DNA from: Phyllostachys edulis
Lineage: Eukaryota; Streptophyta; Magnoliopsida; Poales; Poaceae
DNA length: 64,000 nt
Reading direction: 5' to 3'
Assembly: GCA_036346405.1 (NCBI GenBank)
Contig: CM070548.1
Span: 54,094,279-54,158,278 of the forward strand
Position 1 is the stretch's first letter, and the number at the start of each line of letters is the position of its first letter. The position numbers and the translations under genes are program-made. The notes beneath the pieces were generated by a model, which was given only the letters and a program-made list of their open reading frames with translations, searched no databases and had not been told where the DNA came from. Below are positions 22,029 through 34,200 of the stretch, one piece after another.

Positions 22029-22511
22029 TCACGACCGGCCCGCGACGAGGAACCTCGCCGGGCTCATCATCTGGTACCCCTGGTGCTGGTGTTGATGTTG
22101 GGGGTAGCCCCTGCCGGCGAAGCGGCCGCAGCGGGGCGACGCGGTGGGGTCCCCCTGCTCCATCTCCCACATGACCTCCATGAAGTCGTCGACGGCGCAG
22201 GGCAGCTCGAGCGGGCCGTCGCAGCCGGCAAAGCCGTACTCCTTCTCGGCCTCGTCCAGCAGGGCCCGGAACAGCGGGTGGTTGGCGCACCGGGCGCGCA
22301 CCGCGAACCGCTCCTTGTCCGGCCCCACCAGCACAGCGAAGCACCCCGCCGGCACGCCCCATGACGCCCTGTCCGTCCTGTCAGCGCCGGCCCGCGGCGA
22401 CGGAGGGCAGCCTGCTCCGCCGGAGGGTGCCGGCCGCCTCCTGTGGCCCAACGACCGGCACTTGTCGATCGTCTTCGCCACGATGTTCTTCCTCTCACCT
22501 CCTTCCTTCAT
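22029..22511 (-). CDS. SAUR-family auxin-responsive protein, 160 aa
   Basis: Single-exon minus-strand frame. I start at the ATG at 22511, not the in-frame ATG 45 bp upstream, because MKEGGERKNIVAKTIDKCRS matches the usual SAUR N-terminus. The SAUR domain spans about residues 52-118: VPAGCFAVLVG, ERFAVRA, HPLFRALLDEAEKEYGF and DDFMEVMWEME. A His/Gln run at 138-144 and a short C-terminal tail follow. Known family members are small, unstable, auxin-induced proteins; some inhibit PP2C-D phosphatases and so activate plasma-membrane H+-ATPases in cell expansion. GC-rich and intronless, typical of grass SAURs. No stop or frame break, so probably functional. Its exact subgroup is unknown. Confidence 0.92.
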   Translation of the reverse strand: MKEGGERKNIVAKTIDKCRSLGHRRRPAPSGGAGCPPSPRAGADRTDRASWGVPAGCFAVLVGPDKERFAVRARCANHPLFRALLDEAEKEYGFAGCDGPLELPCAVDDFMEVMWEMEQGDPTASPRCGRFAGRGYPQHQHQHQGYQMMSPARFLVAGRS

Positions 22512-22624
22512 AGCTACTACAAGGTACAAACTAACCAACTGTATGCCACAGTGCAACGGTTCAAGAAACAGTATATCGGTGCGATGTAGCTATAGCTAGC
22601 CGCGGTCGTAGGCTTGGTGCAGGC

Positions 22625-22630
22625 GAGACA
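22625..22630 (-). promoter_or_regulatory. Candidate auxin response element TGTCTC
   Basis: TGTCTC on the gene strand 114 bp upstream of the SAUR ATG, the canonical ARF-binding core. A six-base word is expected by chance every few kilobases, so support is only positional. Confidence 0.25.
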
Positions 22631-23008
22631 TGTCCTTGATGGCTTTTGGCACGAGGAGGCGGAGTCTACTGCCGGTGTTGTTCTCGGTCCAGTTCATGGC
22701 TCTTGGTGGACGGCAAGAGGCGACGTCGGATGCATCGGCGGCGAGCCGAGAAGAAGAAGGTGTCGATTCTCGCAAAGAAGGACAAGACTAAAAAGAGAGA
22801 AGAACTAATCAAGCTAGCTGATTGATTGGGAGGCTGGAAGGAAGGAACTGAAGGGTTCAAATTAAAGGAGAAAGCGAGCGCCTCAGCTGGTTTCTCGTGG
22901 AGATCAGAAGAAAGGTTCAAAGAGCAAGCAAGCTCCTAGGCATGCGCGCCATGCACAAACGGAAAAGCCTCAGTGAGAGGACGTGGTGAGAGCTAGCTAG
23001 CTAGGGCG

Positions 23009-23022
23009 CATATATAAATATA
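23009..23022 (-). promoter_or_regulatory. Candidate TATA region for SAUR
   Basis: An AT island (CATATATAAATATA on the plus strand) inside GC-rich DNA about 500 bp upstream of the SAUR ATG. It is near-symmetrical, so direction is unclear. The leader it implies is long for a SAUR unless a leader intron exists. Confidence 0.25.
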
Positions 23023-23532
23023 GGCGGCGGCGGCGGCGGAGGAGGAGCATGACACGCGCGCGCGAACGAGCAGAGCGAAAACAAGCTAAGCACGCAAGAC
23101 GCAACGACACCCCATGGGGTGTGTGTATTGTAGCATAGACGGGAGTGCGTATCCGCGCGCGTGGTGGCAGTGCATGCAGTTGGCTTCTGGAGAGGCTCAT
23201 GCGGCCAGGGCCGTGTCGGGGGCGTCGCCAACTCCGTCGGTCGGTCGCAGAAAAAGGGCAGCCACACGCCATCCGTCTCTAGAAAATTCGACCGGTCGCT
23301 CGCCCGCTCTACAACTCGTTTTCGGCCTAGTGATGGATGCAAGCACGCCTCGATCCAGGGAATCTAATGAAGCAATGAGTCGTTATGTGCAATGTTCTAG
23401 CTATTAGTTGGAAGCAAACAATAAATATAGTGCTGATAAGGTTGGCCAACTGTTTTGTACTATCGTTTCACCGCAATTTGGGATTGGGATATAAGATTAT
23501 GTCTTCTCTTCGACTATAATGGAAACATTACG

Positions 23533-26500
23533 TGTCAGGATCGGATTTTCTGAATCCGAGCCCTCAGTGTATTCTGAACTAGTCCTATGATCAGTAGCTA
23601 GTTCACACAGTGGTAAAATCGATGAAATCATATCCAAAACACGAATATCTAAGAAGAAGGCAAATTACTACTACTTAGTAGCAACGGTCCTTATGGTCAA
23701 GGTTTATAAAGTTTGTCACACAAAGCTTAACGATAAATAAATAAACTTGCAGTGGAAGAAAGCAACTTATGGTAGCAATCCGACATACCCACAGACAATC
23801 CAGTAGGGAATGCATCCTAGCACGCATGGTCTTCGAAGTACTCTTCGGAAAATTTTGGATTCCCTAATTCTTCCTTAGCAACTGATCAACAATGGCGTAA
23901 AACCGTGAGTACTTTAAAGTACTCATTAAGTCGTAGGAAAAAATATGCATTTAATATTCATGCAAGGCTTTGAACAAGGATTAGCTGTATGATTATTTTT
24001 GCAGAAAGCAATATTGACAGTAAATACAGTAGATAGATTGAAAAGCATAATTGAAAAGAATAATAAATAAATAAACAATTGCTTCGAAACAACCAGTGAA
24101 CTACCCGTTCACTTCCCAACCAACAACCGGCGAACTATCCGTTCACTTCCCATCCATTCCACCATCCAAATATTTTATGAAAACTCTACCCCTCGTGTGA
24201 AATCACCAGACATTGTCCATAACCGGGGACACAGCTATTCGAATAGTTTTTAACACTCTGTAGAGGTTGTACAACTTGAAGCACAAGAGATAATCAAATT
24301 ATAATGTCTGTCTGACATACTTCCGAAGGTGTATGACTAAATGATTATCACAAGGTTTTTATAAAGTTCTATTTCGACCCAGTTCTGTTTGCTAAGATTT
24401 CACCTTACTAGCCCCTCTTGCGCCAAACATCAACCCAAACAGAACCAGATCAAAATATTGCTAATTAACTAGCCAGATCCACCCCATCCTGGACATGTGG
24501 TTGTATGGTATGACCTAGATCAATGGTACACAAAGTTAAGTCCTTACTAACTACTCAGACGAGGCAACCACATCCCAAATGTGTTACCCGCACCCCCTTT
24601 ACTGCACAATCATTCGCCTGAGTATGAAATCATTTTTGTTCAACCCGGCCAAATAGCAACCCTTGTTATGGCACAACAAATTTTAATAACAGTGGCCACA
24701 CCACAATTCCATATTTTATTAAGTCAAATTTTTGTGATTAATCATTGTGAAGGAACCCATCGTACAACTAAAGCATGACTAAGCATATTTACGTTTTTCC
24801 ATGTTGGTAATAAAATATGTCCAACTAAAATTATCCATTTCTAGGGTTTCAAAGGAAACATGACATTCACAAATTTATCAAGGTGCCATACTATCGAATA
24901 GGTATTTAACTGCCCCCTAAAATAGTTGATATAAAAATAGCAATGCATTTTGATATAAAACAATACAATTTTCTAAAAATGGGTACACCATGATCAATGG
25001 TCTACGACTTGCCTACGTTGAAGGTTGGAGTTAATTCTACAAAATGGTCCCTGGAAGCTTTGGAAATGCCGGATTTTATATGCACAAAGCGAGACAAATA
25101 AATCCAAATAAAAATATAAAAAATATAAAATTAGTACTATTAGAGATATTATTAATTTAGAAACAAAAATCGATGAAATCGGGGTTTGTATGAAGGAAAA
25201 CAAATGTCCGGAATTTTATCGAACAAAGAAATTCCAGGAAATTGAGAGGGAGGGGAATATTCCATTAATGAATTAAAAGAAAAAAAAAAGGCTGACTTGA
25301 GGATCCCATTTGTAAGTGACTCAAGTGCTAAAGAAGAAGAAGGAAGCATAACAGAGCAGTCAACAAGGAGCTCGGGCTAGGTGGTGGCGCCGACGAGGGG
25401 AGGTTCGGCGGCAGGCGGTGACACCTAAAATGGATCGCTGGCCGTGAGAGGAAACGGTAGGAGGTGGCAGCGCGGCGAGAGGTGGCCAGGGTGGCGACTT
25501 GCATGGGCTGCGGCGCTCTAGTAGTAGAGGAAGGAAACCGACGAGAGCATGAACTGCGCCTAGGCGTGGGGATAGTACAGACAGGGAGGCCGGAATGGCG
25601 GCACCACGGCGGCCGACGTCAGAAGAAAGGAGGCGATGGGGGCGGAGCTCCATGGTGACGGAATTCTAGAATTGAGGTGGGGGTGGGAAGAGGAGTACCA
25701 GGAACACAACGTGACGTGGTTCGTTCGGTCGGAGGATCACCAGAGAAGGAGATCAATGCGGAGGCGTCGTCGCGGGACTTCAGGAAGAAGGTGGATTGAC
25801 GTCGGCGTTCCGGGCAAACGATGGAGAGTTAGGTGCTGAGTCTTGGGGCGAATCGAATAGGTGAGATGCGAACACGCGGTGCTCGCATTTATAGTCGAAG
25901 CCAGGGAAGAAAGCGACGAGGAACGCAGCGAAAATCACGGTGGCAGGAGCGACGCATAGCACGGCATTGAAGGCGCCGTGCTAGCACGCGTGCGGCGTGG
26001 CATTGATGGCGATTATGACGGCATAGGCGCACAGGCACAACACGCAAGCGGCACAATGCAAATGGCGGCACGGGCAGAGGGGCGGCACTGGCGTGAGTGG
26101 TGCGGCCAGGCCGGGCGCGCTAGGCGAGTCAAGGGGGCGCAAGGACCAATGGCGGCGCTGCAAGGCGCCGGAGGTGCGACACGAGGTGGGGGCCAGGCAA
26201 ACACGGTGAGGCACGCTGGCGGCAGGCCTGGGTAGCTCGGGCAGAGAGTAGAGAAAGGAAGAAGAAAGAGAAAGAGAAAAAGAAAGAAAGAGAAAGAGGA
26301 AAAGGAAAAAGAGAAAAAGAGAAAAATAAAATGAAAAGGTTTTCGGCCAAGAAAATGAAATGAAATTATGATATTACATTTCGGAGAAAATAGAATTTTG
26401 AAATTTGAAATTTAGCTGATATTCGAATTTGAGAAGAGATTAATTCAAAAAGAGAATTTGAATTCAAAATGGCCGAGAAAAAGAATTGATTTTGGATCAA

Positions 26501-26907
26501 AGATTTAAATTGAGAATTAGAATTTGGATCTTGATTTGGAGTTGAACTAAGATTCAGGATTTGATTTGAATAATATTTATATAAGCAAGAACTCCAAATT
26601 AAAATCCAATACTTTTTCAAATAATTAATTGAAATTAAATTTTTCAACAAAGAAAAGAAATTTTGGGAAAACTAAAAGAAATTAAATAAATTGAAACTCT
26701 AAGAAATATCAAAAGAACTTGGAGAAATCCAAGAAAACCCAGGAAATCAATTAAACCAAATTTTGAATTATTTGAAGTTTGATTTATTCATATTAAATTG
26801 TTTTAATTTCTAAAATTTCAATTTAAGCTTTTAAACAAATCAATAAAATTCAAATAGTTTCTTTTATTTTGAAAATTTTAAAAAGGCCCAAAAATTAGGA
26901 TGTTACA
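23533..26907 (-). mobile_element. Long solo LTR 1, Tekay/Del-like (3375 bp)
   Basis: On the minus strand it begins TGTAACATCCTAATTTTTGG and ends GATCCTGACA. The flanking pentamers TTACG (23528-23532) and ATACG (26908-26912) match at 4 of 5 bases. Length and the TGTAACATCC start are like LTRs of the Tekay/Del chromovirus lineage (inference). It has a GA-rich run near 26240-26335 and a GC-rich block at 25360-26230. No gag-pol; a solo LTR. Shares landmark words (GAGTACT..., ...GACTTGCCT) with the LTRs at 29944, 49640 and 52364. Confidence 0.85.
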
Positions 26908-28779
26908 ATACGTGAAGGATTCTGTCGTGACGATATTTTGGTGCATTTTGCTCGATGGATAAACTACAAATGTGGACAAGCTAGGCTCTCGATCAAAAAT
27001 ATTACTAAGTGGAGAGTGGATATGATCCATCTTAAAGGATGTAGGTATGAAATCTGTGGCGTTGAACATTGCCTCGTGATCTGTGCATGGTTAACACAAA
27101 ATGTCAAATACCTCAATAATACTAGTATATATGTGGGTCCTACCCTTAGAGTGTCCCCATTAACCCTCCAACCCTTCTCTCTCTGTGTGCGTGCGTGACA
27201 GGTACGGGCCTACGGTGGCGCGCCCTGATGAGCGACGTGATGACGATGACGACGACGAGCGAGGCGGCGGTAGGGACCAGAGCACGACACGACTACGACA
27301 TAGACCGAGAAGGCGGCAGCACCACCAAATCTAGTGGCGAGGAGGCCGGCAAGGGTTGGATTTGGCGTCCCCCTTCCCTCCAGTGGCCTGCTTCTGCACA
27401 GTGCAACTCTACCGGCGAGGAGGACGGTGCGAGGAGTGACGCTGCATCTTCCTTAGCTCTAGCGCCTTCCTCGTCACTAGCTCTCTCCGTCGTCTCCAGC
27501 GACGATGGTTCCAGCTACTCCCGACCCTCGCTCCTTCGGATCCGGACACCCCCGACCTCGCCTCCTCTAGATTTGGCCACCCCTAACCCCGCTTGCAATG
27601 GATCCAGATGTCCCCAACCCTGTATCCTTTGGATCCGGCCGCCCCAACGCCTACGCCACTGTCTTCCTCATCACTGTTGTCGAGATGCACATGATCCAGT
27701 CGTCATCCTTGTCACCGTGGCGCCATTATTGGGTAGGCGGAGCTCCGCGACCCGAGCTCGAGGCGGAGATGGCACAGTGGTCGGTAGCCCTTCGTCTTCC
27801 CCGTGTGATGCCTCTTCTTTGTCTCCTCCGCCCAGATCCACATCTAGATGCGGCACCTCTCCTTCGCCGCTGACCGACGGTAAGGTCCTTGTGGATGCCG
27901 CCCGTGTACACGCCGTCCTCACTCCTCACCCATCTCCTTCTCTTTCTTCCTTGCCGTCGGCCTATGGCTGTATAGTACAGTGTATGTACAATGTATTGTA
28001 CCGTACGTTTGGTTAGCAAAGTATTATTTTCCTTTGCAAAAGTCTGTATTTAGATGTACAATAAATAGAATATGTATGGTGTATTGCATACATTCAACGC
28101 CTTCATTCAAAATTTGAATTTCAAATCTGAAGGAGGTACAGGCATGTCAGATCAATGAACCTCAAAATACATGAATAATCCATGAACAAAATTACACATA
28201 TATACCAACTAAAATACAAGAGTCAGCACAAATCTCAATGCATAGCAGGCGGCTGAGATTTTGAATGGAGGTCATTTGCGGTGGACGGTTTCATTTCCGC
28301 ATGACCTTAATTATACATACCAATGTGAAAATGGGTTTCGCAACCAAAAATAAATATCAATGTTAAAATGGACAATATTATGGTAGCAAGAGAGGTAGAG
28401 ACATGGTGAGTAAACTACCATAAACCACATGTTTAATTGATGGCCGTAGTTGCATAAAACTCCAGATTTCTTGTCTAGTGGCACTTACCCTAGGTTTTGT
28501 GGTCGTATGGTTGAGGCCAAGTATCGATTTTGCAACGCAGCAGACGGTGTGTGTGGAGCGTTGAATGCTGGAGAGAGATATCCCCCATAATTATCCTAAT
28601 GGGATACAATTTTCTATAGACTCTCTCAGCATACTATGCTTGTAACGAGTATCAAATGTAATGTATTGGAAGTATTATTATTTATGACGAATCTACTAGT
28701 GTAATTTGGTGTGGAAAACTTGGTGCCTTACATATAAACAAAGATTCAAAAGGTTTGATTGTGCCGTCTGATAATCACT
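26908..28779. other. Spacer with a GC-rich open stretch
   Basis: 27195-28016 is GC-rich and open for 273 codons on the plus strand, but the frame is Ser/Pro/Arg low-complexity, begins at a GTG, and overlapping frames are open too. No domain; I do not call a gene. The rest is AT-rich with no recognised feature. Confidence 0.35.
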
Positions 28780-28990
28780 CATTTAGAAACAGAGGGAGTA
28801 AAGTACAAATGAACACATAGGAAATAGATACTTCCTTTGTTTCCAAATATAAATATTGCTTTAGACATTGACAAGGTCTCTAATACGTATATTCAAGTAT
28901 TGACTTTTATGGTCTGAAAAAGAACTATTGACTTGTATTAGCAAAAATAAATAAACGAATCAAATTGTGCGGTGTTATTTTGAATGGCAA
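28780..28990. mobile_element. Stowaway/mariner-like MITE fragments
   Basis: A right end AGAAACAGAGGGAGTA finishes at about 28801. A left end ACTTCCTTTGTTTCCAAATA starts near 28830, followed by TTTAGACATTGACAAGGTCT, both typical of grass Stowaway-type elements with TA targets. Neither partner end is found, so these are fragments. Confidence 0.4.
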
Positions 28991-29815
28991 ATGTGCAAGG
29001 GGTCGTTTGGAGAATCCCACCTCAGATCCCAATCCCATTCCCACCCTTCATTTCCCACTATCCAAACGGCTCCAAATACTATTTTTATAGTATCAATACA
29101 AATATTTTCCATATTAATAAGTAGTCAAAGTTAAGGAAAATTAATTGCTCATATCTAAAACGGGGGCATGAAAATGCAAGAAAAGATTGAAAAACCGTGA
29201 AAACCAGGTGTACAAGTTTCAAAAGAAAAACATCAGAGATAGGGAAGGGAACTTTATATATCCATGCAAAATTTTGAATATGAAATTCAATCTCATTAAT
29301 GAGATATGGAAAAGATAAATACTTAATGAATAGTGTGAAATCATTGTTCACCAAGTATTTTTGTATCTCACAAATGTGATTGAGTTTGATATTGAAATTT
29401 TATGGGGATATATAATATGTCCTCCCCTAGCTATGGTAATTTTTTTTGAATTTTGAAAAGTTTGTATACCCAATTTTCACGCATTTGCAACTTTTTGCAA
29501 TTTCACATGATATTTACACATTGAAAACAATATCTATCTAAAAAAGTTCAAATAGACATAGGTAGTACTATTTGTTCCCTAGTCAATGTACAATTATAGC
29601 ACGCAATACACGGTTTTGATGTTATTAGCTTTCATGCTTTAACTTGCTGGGCACAAGAGACGTGTGACATGCCAAGTTACGTTGCTCCATATGTCAGGCT
29701 TAATTTACGTACACTTGATTAATAGAATTCAGTCAATTCACTGACTCTTTGTTGAATTCTAGTTAAGTTAATTTAATATCTTGTTTTTTTACCGGCGTAA
29801 GTTTTTTTTGGGGGG
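28991..29815. other. Spacer left of the nested MULE
   Basis: A 76-bp piece near 28998-29073 has GGGTCGTTTGG at one side and CCAAACGGCTCC at the other, possibly a tiny MITE. The rest is AT-rich, with no gene seen. Confidence 0.3.
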
Positions 29816-30474
29816 CAAACCCGAGAATTTTTATTATTATTTAATCCTTTTTAATAATATTTTAAAGTTAACCACTCGCTAACTTTATTTTCAATTCTGA
29901 CCTCTGTGATCATGCCATAACGCGAAGTGTGACAAAACCACTCTGTCGGACCCCAGGTGTTAAATACCCGAAGACCTTATGTGTATACCGTACTAGTCCC
30001 ATGATCAGTGACTAGTACATACAATCACAACATTGATATCACATCCATACATTCACATGTACAAAGGAAAGCAAATAAGGGTACGTAACTTAAGCGATTT
30101 CAAGTTATTACATCATCGGCCGACCGGCCAAATAAAACAAGTATCAACAAACACTACTACAAAAAGGCTAATACTGGATGCCTCATCACAGACGGCTGAC
30201 CAAAACCGTCTATATTAAATACAATAACTGACGGTTTTGGTTTAGCGACCATCTGTGTTACTAGCTGCGCTAAAAATTATTTGTGAAGAAGTAATATCAC
30301 AGACGGTTCTTGTTCAGAACCGTCTGTGAAGTAGATACTGCTAAATATCACAGATGGTTCTTGTTCGTAACGCTCGTGATACTTCCTGACGGTTTTCAAC
30401 ACTAATCTATGCGTGACTTCGTCCTCATCACGAGCGGTTTCTATTAAAAACCGTCTGTGATAAGTATTTCTGAT

Positions 30475-31080
30475 TTTACCATAGCTTGAAATAACTAACT
30501 CTCTGATTTTACCATGACTTGAAATCACTAACTCTCTTATTTTACCATGGTCGTGGCAGCCAATCCTCTACCGCGCCTCTACCATGGCATCCAATCCTCT
30601 GCCGCGGTAGGGTTTGGCAGGGCAACGGCTTGCCACGATAGAGCCTGGCAAGGGCGCAGTAAAGGATAGAGTGCCACGGCAGGGGCGCGGCGTGGGATTG
30701 GCTACCCAAACCCTACTACGGCACCCAATCCTCTACTGCGATAGGGTTTGGCAGGGCGACGGCTTGCCGCGGCAGGGCTTGGCAGGGGTGCGACAGAGGA
30801 TGCGGTGCCACGACAGAGGATGGGATGCCACGGCAGGGGCGCGGCAAAGGATTGGGTGCCACGGCAGGGGCACGCCAGAGGATTGGCTGCCACAACAGGG
30901 ATGTGGCAGAGGATTGGCTGCCATGATAGGGACACGGTAGAAGATTGGCATTTTAAGTCATGGTAAAATCAGAGTGTAAGGAAAATTGCAAGCCATGGTA
31001 AAATTGCATAATTCAAGCCATGGTAAAATCAGAGAGAGAAAAATTCCAAGCCATGGTAAAATCAGAGAGGAAACATCCTA
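30475..31080. repeat. Foldback and 31-bp minisatellite inside the CACTA
   Basis: TTTTACCATG / CATGGTAAAATCAGAG words sit in inverted orientation at both sides (30475-30550 and 30955-31075), enclosing CCAATCCTCTGCCGCGG-type repeats. At 30850, 30881, 30912 and 30943 the word GATTGG recurs at exactly 31-bp spacing. Open frames across it are repeat artefacts. Confidence 0.75.
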
Positions 31081-31105
31081 AGTCACAGACGGTTTCTATT
31101 AAGAA

Positions 31106-31263
31106 GGGAGATTCAAGGACTTGCCACTGTCCTTTCGTGTGAAATTCAGGATTTGCCACTATTATGAGGATGACATGTGGATCCTGGAACTACATGTCAT
31201 CCTCACACACAGTGGCAAATCCTGAATTTCACTCTTTAGCAGTGGCAAATACTCAATTATTCC
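31106..31263. mobile_element. 158-bp Mutator-like MITE inside the CACTA
   Basis: Flanked by perfect 9-bp duplications TATTAAGAA at 31097-31105 and 31264-31272. Its ends (GGGAGATT... and ...AATTATTCC) are imperfect inverted repeats including TTGCCACTG. The inside is a strong stem: GAAATTCAGGATTTGCCAC pairs with GTGGCAAATCCTGAATTTC, and GAGGATGACATGT pairs with ACATGTCATCCTC. TSD length points to a Mutator-type transposase. Confidence 0.85.
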
Positions 31264-34200
31264 TATTAAGAATTGTCTGTGATATGTCATCACGGACGGT
31301 TTTTGTATGAAACCGTTTGTGATTCCCAGCGCGGGAGTTCAAAAAATTTTGAACGCGTGCGCCGGAAGCAAAATATTTTGGCGCTGTCCTTATATATTAT
31401 AGCTACCCCAGCCTTGTCTTCCATCAGTCTCTCCCTCTCCCCTCCCCACACCGAGCTCCGGCGACCACCCTTGATTCCCCGTCGTAGTTCGGCGAGGAGA
31501 CATAGCCGACGACGATGAGGAGGAGGGATGCGAGGGAGCTCCTTGTCTGCCACAGGAGGTAGACTACCGAAAGGTACGTGTACATCCCCAAAACATACAT
31601 AATTTGTTGGCTGTTTATTGTAAAGAAAATTATCTTAATTTTGTGTTACCTAAGGTCGGAGCGCTGTCGAAGGTTTTCAGTCGTCTCTTCTTGCCAACGA
31701 GCTTGAGTCGAACTCGATGACATGCAAGAACATCTTGTGATATGCCGGTGAGGTGCAGAGAGGAGCTCACAAGACCAATCTAAGAAGCCGATGAGTTTTT
31801 CTAGAGCTTGGAGGCATAGATGGTTTCTAGCTAGTTTAACTTTGTAACTTTATTCTTTTTTCCCATTCGGAGGGGACGTTGTGAAACATTTTGGTTTCCC
31901 TTTCCTATAATGTGTTTGCCATCAGAATTTTAATTGGATTTTAGTTGTCTTTCTAGAGGTTGTATATGGAAACTACTGTCAAGCAATTGATTGGTTTGGC
32001 TCAAAATCCGATTTTTTTTGCAATAGAAAAAACTATCACAGACGGTTCTGAACAAGAACCATCTGTGATAAGTAATTACTTATCATAGACAGTCATCACT
32101 GACCCATAAAGTCAGATGGCTCATGAAACCATCTGTGATGACGTTTTTGAACCGTCTATGAAGACCTTTTCTGTAGTAGTGAAAGTAACCAAAAGTAGCA
32201 ACGGAAGTAAAAGTGATAAGAGTAGATAATTTCCGGCGGCATGCCCATCCAAACCCAAAGGCAACCGACAAGAGACAAAGCTTAAATAGACCCGTCACCG
32301 AACCCTCTGGTTCTGGGTGCGAAGAAAGCATCATCTGGCATAGGCTCCTCATCTAAATCTGAAAAACAATAAGCAACATTGAGTACAATGCGTACTCAGC
32401 AAGACTTGTAGTGTATCGCAAAATTTATATAAATACAAGGCTAACAAGAGGTGATGCTCTATGCTACAAGTTATTTTCAGCACTAAGCAAATTTTATTTG
32501 CAATATCATTACATAGTACTTTGCAACGGAATTTGAAGAGCAGTTAAATAAATACATGACAGTAAGTAAGTAATCAAATGAATAAATCAACAACTCGCAA
32601 CCCTCCTTGGCTGCGAGCAACATTTTACTTTCAGCCATAGACATGACACTTAACTCAAACATAAACCCATAAGTCATTTCCCAAGTTTTCCAACGAAATC
32701 GTTTTTGAGAAAATTGTCTATACCCGACAATACTACACTTAGCACGCTCATCACCGCGAGCACGGCTATTTAAATAGATTTACACTCTACAGAGGGGTAC
32801 AACTTTACACACAGCACACGAATTCTCTAGTTTGTTTGTCATCCGTCGATACCACTACTCACTACCGTAGGTAAGCAGTCTAGAGCATGTGGCAAAGCTT
32901 TTACATCATCTAGTCTTATTCTTGCACTAGCCCAACGAATGTTCTTCTTCACTTTACTCGGGTACACCCCCCGTCTCAATGAGGCATTCGCAGTTGTGTC
33001 GGAACGATTTGTGCCCAACGCCTCGGTGAAGGGAATCCCTTCGGACATGACTATATCAGTCATGCCCGCACTACTACGGCTTGCCAACGTGCAAGGCTAG
33101 TTTTCAATGACTTAATTAGCTAATATCGTCTCATACCAGCACATGTGGTTGTACACTTACGCTTAGGTCAGATATACTGGCGTTCGGTCCTTAATTGACC
33201 CAGGCGAGAATCTCCCCAATCTCCCCCTATCTACTAGTGAGGTACACCCCTCACTTTTCTCAGAATATAATATAACTCGCCCATGTCAAAAACTAGGTTT
33301 TGCATTTTTATTTTTGTACAAAATAACAAAGGTACATTCCTCTAGATATTTTTCATAAATCTCCCAAACTCATATTTATCATATTGTCCTTTTATAACTT
33401 TTAAGAAAAATTGCCGCTCTATTAAGCATTTGTGCGATATTCGCACTTTAAACTCCCAATTTGACATTATATATTGCCTTGCCCATAACCTAATGGCTAC
33501 AATAATATAGACATCAATATTTCAAGGAGGTTCATGCATCAAATAGGATTTACAACTACCGTTAACCCAAACATAGCAATTTTACCTCAAACATACACGC
33601 ATGTATAATAGATGTTGTAAAAAGAAGTACAATAATTAAAATAATTGGATCAACATGACCAAAAGGGGTGTTTGCCTTGCTCTGGTTGTTCTAAATAGGA
33701 GGATGGATGGTCGTCAAAAATATCGTTCGAACAATCGACGTCTAATCAAAAGAGCCAGAAACAAATTAAATAAACCAAAATAATTTTAACAGTAACCAAA
33801 TCAAAATATTTTTGCATATTCAAGTAGAGCATGATTTTATATGGATTTAGAAAAAGAATCATCTCATTTGGAGTTTTTATGCAAAAGTTATTAAGGTTTC
33901 AATTTGGCTTGGTTTGAAAAATCCTGAAAAAGAAAAGATGATGTCGATGGCGTATTTCTGATTTTTACGTTTTCCAGTAGAGAAAGTGTACTCCTTCCTA
34001 CGTTTTACTGAGGTTTATTCTTTCCGATTGAGAAAATGTATTCTCCGCTGAGCTCACTGAGGTTTACGCTTTCCAACCGAGAAAGCACATTTCCTCATAA
34101 CTAAAAGCAGCTTTTCCATTTTCATTCGATTTTCATTAATCTTACATGTGGGGTCTACATGTTAGTGACTCATCTGTTAATAACGTTTAGAATTAGATCT

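Larger units (their letters stand above)
22512..23532. other. SAUR upstream region
   Basis: Holds a CT-rich stretch (read on the minus strand) near 22750-22920, AGCTAGCTAG and GGCGGCGGC simple repeats near 22990-23040, and no convincing coding sequence. Frames on both strands are low-complexity. Probable leader and promoter of the SAUR gene. Confidence 0.4.
30152..32181. mobile_element. Non-autonomous CACTA element (2030 bp)
   Basis: Ends are CACTACTACAAAAAGG and, on the reverse strand, CACTACTACAGAAAAGG, the TIR type of En/Spm elements. A 3-bp TSD AAA flanks it (30149-30151 and 32182-32184). Subterminal regions carry repeated CACAGACGGTT and its complement, often as hairpins (30297-30330, 32037-32070), the binding-site arrangement expected for CACTA transposases. 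No TNP2-like transposase is encoded; the centre is a foldback and minisatellite region. Non-autonomous. Confidence 0.9.

Noticed and set aside
22067..22599. Other long frames over the SAUR gene
   Set aside because: Shadows of the SAUR coding sequence; only the minus-strand frame from 22511 carries SAUR motifs.
27195..28016. 273-codon open frame on the plus strand
   Set aside because: GTG start, Ser/Pro/Arg low-complexity, overlapping open frames on both strands in GC-rich DNA, no domain.
30614..30966. Gly/Arg/Gln-rich frames
   Set aside because: 31-bp minisatellite within the CACTA element translated in different frames.
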